Positions 1 to 8,885 of a DNA stretch of 23,546 nt are shown here, piece by piece; within the stretch, counting starts at the first letter, position 1; every line of letters starts with the position of its first letter. The DNA is from Lingula anatina (taxonomy: Eukaryota > Brachiopoda > Lingulata > Lingulida > Lingulidae), in contig NW_019773735.1 of NCBI RefSeq assembly GCF_001039355.2, positions 9,244-32,789 on the forward strand. Reading direction: 5' to 3'. The notes under the pieces are model-generated. The model had not been told where the DNA came from. It saw nothing but the letters and a program-made list of their open reading frames with translations, and did not search any database. The position numbers and the translations under genes were made by a program.

Positions 1-59
1 TTTTGCAACTGAACGCATTTTGCAACCGGTTGCAAAATGCGGTCGGTTGCAAAATGCGG
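1..59. repeat. Palindrome and repeated GCATTTTGCAACC-type motif upstream of the GST start codon
   Basis: Positions 14-41 form a perfect 28-base palindrome with two 14-base arms and no loop. A further direct copy of the right arm lies at 45-59, and a partial left-arm copy at 1-9. The block ends 87 bp before the GST start codon, so it is in the proximal promoter or 5' UTR. The TTGCAA core resembles a C/EBP-type half-site, but regulation is only inferred. The block may extend beyond the window. Confidence 0.6.
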
Positions 60-145
60 CTCTACAGGCCTCTGGCACAGTCAGCATAGATCAACAAGGA
101 GCGAGCTGCCACGCTGAGACGGTTTACCGACAGATTTTCTTCACC

Positions 146-3100
146 ATGCCAGCTGTACTCGGGTATTGGAACATACGAGGGGTAGGTTTGTTCATAGACC
201 GTCCTTGGTTTGTGTACATGTAGAAAACTTGTAGTGATTTTGTGGTCGGTTCGGGATTTAACATGGACAAGGCAAAGGTGCACAGATGGGGGGTGGGGGG
301 GGGGGGGGGGTTCATCCACCCAGCATTCTTAAAGCTGAATTCTGCAAAACTAGGACTGGAAATTAATTACTTGAGCCCTGCTTGCGTGCACTACATGTTT
401 ATGATGTGACACTCATTGCAGTTGCATACTTATGATATCATATATTTATTGCCGCAGACAGTGATCCCGGGGCGTGGACAAATGAAGTCATGCACCATCG
501 TGTGGGTTGTAAGAGTATATTTAACCTAATTACATTTACTCTTTAGAAGAAAGCACTACATATACATGCAAGACCTACATAAACATGTATGTATATTGAA
601 CACATATACCTTGTACCACGCTAACTGGGTCTACGGGGTCTCACCATATACATTGGAGAAATGTACGCGGCGAGATAGTATAAATAATCTGCATGGATAG
701 GATGAAATTACAGTCTATTTGTGCATCGACCGGCGATCGTGCCGATTGCATTGTTTGCGAGGTCAGTTTGACCAAGAACAACTGCTTGGTTCGATCACCT
801 TCATTCACTGCTTAGCAAAATAATGCCATCGTATTATGTAAGCATAGGCAGACCGGTATTGTCGTACATGTAGTGCTAGTAGCATGACTTGCAGAAATTA
901 CTTCAAACACCCAGACACAGTGTGATATATGCAAACAGACGGAGAGACATGATTATTTTTTAAGATAAAATATAAAATGATTCATAATATCAGTATATCT
1001 ATTTATTCATAAACTGATTTGATATCTATTTGATTTAAAATATAGATCAGGGCCCATCTTATTTCGCGTAGAGTGTAATTTTTGCCATCTTTCATTCACG
1101 CTTCCTAATTGTGCACAGTCATGCTCATTGTCTTATTTATCAGTTATATATATATATATCCGTTTATTTTTATTTGTCTGTTAAAAATGATTTTTATCAA
1201 TTAAAATTTAAAATAATAAGTCAATCAATTACTAAATTGATTATTTATCTTTTTCGTATCTCCAGCTAGCTCAGCCCATCCGCCTTATGTTGGCCTATGC
1301 CGGGGAAGAGGTGGAGGAGAAACGCTATCAGATGGGACCAGGTAATGTTTCAATGACTTTTAACTCAGAATATCAGTAAATGTTGTTACGCCTTCGCGGC
1401 CGAGTGCCTTATGAAGGTACAAATAACAATGTACTTACTGGTGTCTCAGAGTATAAGCACAAAGCCAAATAGCCCAAAGAGATCAGCCTCAAGAGAAGAG
1501 CAAAAGAGCCAAGAGAGCTGCAAAGTCAGCCGCAAAGAAGCCAAAGAGGCCGATTTATTTCACGTTACCCCTTATATACTAGTTCAGATAGTACACGTTT
1601 ACCAATCAGAACCAACTATACAATGAACAGTTTTACCTTTAGGTTACCAATCACGGGAGAGATTCAAACTTGCACACCGGACAACACTTTACTTACAGAG
1701 ACATCTACCGGTAGCAATATAAAATAATATCATCTAACACACTACATCGTCACACTCTCCCCCCTTTTGACGAACAAAACTCCCCCCTATTATTACAATA
1801 TAGACCATTACCTTAAATTGTTAAATTAACAATTACTATAATTCAACAACTGAAATCTTACTTTACATTTAAAATAAGCAAATAATGCAATTAAGTTCAT
1901 TCTTGTTATACCAAGATTCAACATTTAACTTTAACACAAGCAAAGTCAATCAAGTCCATCTCTCAGCATAAATGTTCAATCTTAGGAATGCAAAACAAAG
2001 TTTTAAATCCATTATCACTTTAAATCAACTTTAAAAGCAAACAAAGTGATTTTAACTCAAAGTTGCTCAAAACAACATTATTAATGATAACAATGTCAAT
2101 GTGAAATGTCAAATCATTATATAGTTCATTTTTCATCCATGTAGCAAAGTAAATTCCATCCGCCGATACCAATGACTACCGAGTTCACGATCCTCTGATG
2201 AAAGTTTTTTTAACAGATGATACAAAGTTCTCCAGTGAAACAAAGTCAACAAATAATTCAGAATCTCAGTCTTAGGCTCCATACCATTTCCATAAATGTA
2301 TATTTTTACAAAGTCAATGTCCTCCTTGGAACAGTTATCTGGCAACATTACTAGTCCTTCACTTTTCACATAGTCCATCAGTTCCCATATATTTCTCATA
2401 TTTAATGTCAAGATGAGGAAATGTAAAAATCCATTCACCAATTGGATCCACAGTTTTTCCTCGAATTCACCAGTTCCACATGAATGCACATCACCATGAC
2501 ATTTACGTAAAAGCGAATTGTCCTTCTCCATCGATCTGCAATACCAGCACACCAATCCTGGAGTCATATACCATGGCAAATGAACAGATTTCACATGACG
2601 TCCAAGATGTCTACTTAGGTCAGCACTGGACACCAGACACAAACCACACTGGACTTCTCTCCTCCGTTTCTCCCCTCTGCACTTTGAGTGGGTAACTTCC
2701 TCCCCCTCTTCACCAATTAGGACAGTAGGATCTTCCACCAGATCAGTGTCATCATAATCCGGAACAAAACAGGCTTCATCTAGTATGTCTAAATCCGTAT
2801 CTGAAATAAACTTATACAATGGTTTATTTTCTTGAATGAACATACATGATAATGAGCTTTTCTTTCAAATGAATATTAAAGTAATATTACATTAATAGCA
2901 TAGTATTACATTAACAACATAGTATTACAGCATGAACATAATATTACATTAATTACTAACATAGTATTACAGCATTGCCGCATTTACTATGTACACATAT
3001 TATCTACTTAAACAAAGCTCATTCAAATAAAGAAAAACAAAACTTCATTGACCAAATCTTCTGGTACAATTAAACAATTTTCTATCTTCTCTCTTTTCCC

Positions 3101-6100
3101 ATTTGTAATATAGCACATCATTCAAAAGAATCAATTTTTTTTTTCATTCCACAATTCTTTCACGGCCATATTACACAAATACACCTCTGACTCTTTCGGT
3201 TCATTTTCTAGCCAACACCTTCTCTACTGAAAGACTTTCCTAGGAATTCACACTTTGTTTGGAAAAGAAAACATTTCTTAGGCTTTAACTTCAAGTTGTA
3301 AGAACGCAATCTCTCCAAAACTTCTTTCAAATTCTTAAGATGATCTTCAAAATTCTTTCCTAACACAGCCATATCAATCAAATTCAAAAATTGATTTCCA
3401 GCCAGACAATCTAAACAATCACCAATGTTTGGAATAGGATAAGAATCTTTGATAGTTTTCTTATTTAATTCCCTATAATCCACACACCATCTAACACTTC
3501 CATCTTTCTTTCTTATCAAAACTGGTGGGGATGCCCATTCAGAATTTGATGGCTGAATAACATCAGAAGCTAACAACTTTTCAAGCATCTTTCTCTCCTC
3601 TCCCTCCATTCCCAATGGAGTTCTACGCAATTTCTGTTTCACAGGAGCTGCATTACCAGTGTTAATAGTATGCTTAACACCTTTCATGCACCCTAAATCA
3701 AGATCATGCTTTGCAAATACATCTTCATAATCTCTCAAAGTTTCACACAATGCAACCATTTCATTTGAATCAAGCTCCTCACTTGACCTTTCAAATAAAT
3801 TTTGCAAATGTTCAGGCAAATCTCTTTTCAAACTTCTCATCACTTCTTTATCCATATTTTCATCTATTTTCAACTTCATTTCAACTTTATTCACAGCAGA
3901 CACCCTAGCTTTCCCCTCTTCATCTTTACATCTCACTTCCGAATCAACTGTCTCAACCTCCTTAATAACACCTAATACACTACCTGCTTTCAAAACAGCA
4001 TTTCTTTCTCCATCATTCACTATCTCTATAGGAACAACATCATCACCTTTAACTAATGCACAAGATACCAACACTTGTCTATCAACACAAGGTTCTATCA
4101 CGTACTCTTTCTTTTTCTCTAACTCATAATCTGCACAAACAGAAATTCTCATCACCGTCAATGGAGGAACTACTATTCTCTTTTTCGTTCTCACCATATT
4201 TTCACAAATTTCAACTGCTTTCTCTAATTCATCAACACATTTCTCTTCACTTTTAGCTTCTGTCTCATCATTCACTTTACTCAAATCAGAGTCACCTTCA
4301 ACTTCTATGCTTCCCTTCACACATCTTTCTCCAATGATCAAAGTTTGATCAACTAAATTCACCACACAATTTCTCTCCTTCAAAAACTTCAATCCCAACA
4401 ACAAATCAATTCCTTCTTGCAAATCTGCAACATACACATTTTCCTTATATTCTATCCCATCTATCTCAATACTCAAATTTTCTACTCTATGACCCATCAT
4501 AAATGCATTTTTTCCAGCAAGCATTAATTTCAGAGTCTTACAAAACTCAGGCACACCCTGCAATTTACTATAAAATCTTTTATTTACTATAGTAAATTGA
4601 GCTGCTGTATCCACAACTGCTAATGTTTTCACACCACCTACACTAACAGGAATCACAAAATTTTCTCCTACTAACTTTCCAACATTCATCATTTTCACAT
4701 TTCCACCATCCATAATCCGACCTTCAACATGAAGTAAGGGATCCGAAATCCGGTCGGTCAATTCGTCCCGTTCTAGTTTACCGAATTTCTTGCACCGGGA
4801 GGAGGATTCTTAGGCAATTCTCTATTTTGAGGGCAATTTGTTTGAATGTGACCTCTCTGTCCACATTTATTACAAATCAAAATAGAACTTGGGCTGGCAT
4901 TTTTACTAACATTGGGATTAGGTGGATGTTCTACAATTTCATTTTTACAATCCCTTTGAACATGACCTCTTTCTCCACATTTAAAACATTGTGGTGGACC
5001 CCCTCTACTTTGATTTACATTTCCATTCTGGGGCGACTTTACCATTCTACCAGAATTTCTCTGAGAATTCGACGGTGACACCCATGCGTCATTCATTCTT
5101 TTCATCTGATCACACATTGCAGACATGGTTTTTTGCATGTTGTAAAGTAAATGATTATTACTTCCATTCTCCACACTCTGATCAGACATTCCAACTTGTC
5201 TAATATGCACATTTCTTCCACCTGTACCATACACAGCTTTGAAGTTATTGTTTGCAACTTTCACAAACTCTAACGCTTCAAATAAATCTTTAGGCTCTTT
5301 ATCCATAGCCAACTTTGCAGATTCTTTGTCACGACACCCTCTCAAAAATGAATCCACAGCTATTCCTTCACCACCTTCTGCATATCCCTCTCTAGATGCC
5401 ATGAACACACGATGAGAAAAATCTTGCAAAGATTCACTTTCACCCTGTCTCATTGATTGAAGTGCTCTACGTGCAGATGAAGCAGACTCTTTCATACTAA
5501 AACGTTTTGACATCACTTCTTTCAAACGTTTATATTTGCAGTTTCCAAACTCTATCGCATACTCAAGAGCTCTGTCTTCCAGACATTCAATCATTCTGCT
5601 AGTTTTTCTTTTATCATTCCATCCGTATCTTTCTGCCATTCCTTCAAATTTAAATACAAAAGCTTCCCAATTTTCTCTTCCATTCCCACTAAAATTAGGC
5701 ATTTTATGAACAGGTCCTTTTTCTCTTTCAACTAAAGGAACTCTTTTCTGTTCACATTCAGATTCACTTTCACTTTCACTCTCTTCTAGTTTCAGTATTG
5801 GTTTTTTCACAGGGGTTTCCAAACTTTTCTTTTTACTACTTCTAGGTGCAGGTGTGGGTCTACTACTTTTAATATCTCTAGGAGTTGGTCTTGGGATTTT
5901 TTCTAAATCATGCTGTAAATGCATTCTTTCATACTGAATTTGCAAATGATCATGACGGGCTGTCATCTCATCCAATTGCAATTTCAAATCCATTTTTTCA
6001 ATTTCACACTTCTGCAAACTTTCTACTCGTTTTCTCAACAATTCATTCTGTGTTTCAACCTGTGTATGTAACATCATTTCTTTTGTGGAATACTCTCTAC

Positions 6101-8847
6101 ACTCTTCTTCCATTTCCATTTCTTTTTTCATTAACACTTGTTTAGTTTTTCCCAACTCACTCTGAATTTTCACATTTCTTTCTTTCAACATATCATTCTC
6201 ATTTTTCAAATCACACTTCTCATTTTCCAAACTATACTTTTCATTTTCCAAAGCATATTTCTCTTTTTCCCATTCACTCTTTTCATTTTCCAACTTTTTC
6301 ACTTTAGCATCATTTATTTCCAATTCACTTGATAAAAATTCCATCTTTTCTCCCGCTTCTTCAACCTCATCTCGAAGATTTATTATCATTTCATTTTGTA
6401 CCTTCAATCGTTCCATCAACTTTCTATACTTTTCTTCCCAATTCACACTCTCTTCCTTTTTCTCATCTCCAACTTTTGAACCTTCATCTTTTTCTTCCAT
6501 TACACCCAGAATCACATTACCCTTCTTTTCCCATTTCTGCCATTCTGCTACACCAATACCAGTAATTTCTTCCAAATCACTCAACAGCAATTTTCCTTTT
6601 TGATTTCTCAAAGACACCAATCTATGAGCTTTCACTGGACCAATTCCTTTCAAATTTTTCAATTCTGTCTCAGATGCTATCTGCACATTCAACACAACAC
6701 TACTTTCTACACTACCCGACGCCATTTTCACTTCTAGTTTCCCACAACCTATTACACAATTTTATTGATAATAGCAATGCAGCTGTGCCACAAAAACTAC
6801 ACAATAAAATACTTTCACCACTACCACACTTTACTGTTTGAAGAAAGTTTCAGCAAAAAGCCACTACTAAACTTCACAGTAAATACAAACAAATTTCTCA
6901 CACTATTCAACCTACTCACATGTACACCTATGATGAAACACTTTCAACACAGACGAACAAGGTAGAATAGTACTCTATCAATATATGCTATTGCAATATT
7001 GATAAAAATATACAATAAACAATTCACACTCACTCCTTCATTCAGCAAGTCAGTGAAAAACACAAATTTGAAACCTTTATTTTTAATAAATGCTTTTCTT
7101 TGTAAATAAACTCACTAAATTATGTTCTGCATTCTAATTACAACATAAGGCTCTACACGCACGGGCCTGTAATTACACGTGGTCTGTCCGACTACTACTC
7201 AGTACACGTGGTCTTTCCGACTACTACTCAGTACATGTGGTCGCAGTGTCTCCGCAGTTGTAGTATCACAACAGAAAATTAATACAAAATATCTTTTAAC
7301 TACTAAAATGAATACTACTTTGACAATATTTACTGAATTGCCGCGAGTATTAAACAACAATGAAAATGAAATATCACTGCTATATATTCCGACTAGTTCG
7401 CGTCTTGCAACAAGTCCCGACTAACATGTGTCACTATCTTTCCAACTCTCACTCAGTCATACACAAAGCTTTTCAAAAATTCCAATATCACTAATAACTA
7501 CTAATTCTATCCTCTAACTACACAAGCTACACAAATTCTATCCCGTAAATTGACAACGTTAGCTACACAAATTGAATTCCGTCAATTTAACAACATATGC
7601 TACACAAATTCTATCCTCTAATAACATTAGCTTCACAAAATTCTATCATGTCAACTAATAAGCAACACAAATTCTATCCTGTCGACTGCGCCAATTGTTA
7701 CGCCTTCGCGGCCGAGTGCCTTATGAAGGTACAAATAACAATGTACTTACTGGTGTCTCAGAGTATAAGCACAAAGCCAAATAGCCCAAAGAGATCAGCC
7801 TCAAGAGAAGAGCAAAAGAGCCAAGAGAGCTGCAAAGTCAGCCGCAAAGAAGCCAAAGAGGCCGATTTATTTCACGTTACCCCTTATATACTAGTTCAGA
7901 TAGTACACGTTTACCAATCAGAACCAACTATACATTGAACAGTTTTACCTTTAGGTTACCAATCACGGGAGAGATTCAAACTTGCACACCGGACAACACT
8001 TTACTTACAGAGACATCTACCGGTAGCAATATAAAATAATATCATCTAACACACTACATCGTCACAATGTAAAACGCAGGGTTTAACGGGTCGGATATGC
8101 GGATCCACATTTTGCAGGACAGTTTGAGCGTTCTGCAATGGAATATAATATGTTTCCGGTGCATATTTGAAAAATCACTGTAACATAATTTTTGTCAACC
8201 GTGTTATTTTAGCCCCAGAGTTCAACAAAGATGAATGGTTGACGGATAAGGCCAAGCTGGGAGTGCCATTTCCAAATGTGTGTATATATTTTGTATTGTT
8301 ACCACATAATTATCACGTATCGACTTAATGTTGTTGAGACACGAAATAAGGTTCAGCTTTTAAGTTAAAACCGGTGTAACAGGAATGGAAGTCTACTAGG
8401 AACCGTAGTCCACTTCCCATTACTTTGTACAGGTGACATTCGTCTTATATACTAACCCCAATACTTCAACTAACCCTAACCTGTACTAATCATATGGGAG
8501 CCCGGACTTCCATTCCTGTTACACCGGAACAAGGGATAAATTTGCTTACAATTTCAAGGTGAAAATGTTTGTAAATACAAAAAGGCTTAAAGTGCGTTTC
8601 TCTCATCAAATTTAGTATTTGCCCCTCAAACCAGAAGATTAAGATATATTTTATGTTCCAGATAATTGCACAATAAAAGAAAACGTGCAGCGAAATTATG
8701 GTGATATAATTTAGTGTTAAAGAAATCCCATGGCGTTTTTTTTTTTTTTTTTTTTTTTTTTTCAGATTCCTTACTACAAAGATGGCGACACCATCATCGT
8801 ACAAAGTCGTGCTATTATGATGCATCTGGCCAGGAAACACAACTTAT

Positions 8848-8885
<38 letters not shown>

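Larger units (their letters stand above)
1384..8066 (-). mobile_element. Ty3/Gypsy-like LTR retrotransposon, internally deleted, antisense in GST intron 2
   Basis: A 6683-bp element. It has direct 371-bp LTRs starting TG and ending CA, a short flanking target duplication (ATGT), a tRNA-Ser-type primer site next to the right LTR, and a polypurine tract next to the left LTR. Read on the minus strand, the order is 5' LTR, about 0.95-kb leader, Gag, protease plus partial RT in the -1 frame, integrase-region remnant, an extra zinc-finger-like ORF, and 3' LTR. The protease-RT order and RT sequence are Ty3/Gypsy-like. RT lacks its YxDD core, and RNase H and most of integrase are gone, so it cannot move on its own. 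One mismatch between the LTRs implies a recent insertion, presumably copied by enzymes supplied in trans. Confidence 0.93.

Noticed and set aside
20-223. Plus-strand ORF across the GST start region
   Set aside because: It is in a different frame from the GST exon, crosses the exon 1 donor site and reads through repeat sequence.
1411-1626. ORF inside the LTR, repeated at 7597-7938
   Set aside because: It is antisense to the element and lies in LTR sequence with promoter and polyadenylation signals; it has no family resemblance.
3208-4761. Functional Ty3/Gypsy polymerase
   Set aside because: The YxDD core, RNase H and integrase are missing despite the open frame.
6138-6565. Phe/Leu-rich plus-strand ORFs opposite gag
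   Set aside because: They are mirror images of the purine-rich coiled-coil coding strand.
7495-7693. CRISPR-like array
   Set aside because: Units are degenerate and tandem without unique spacers, in an animal retroelement leader.
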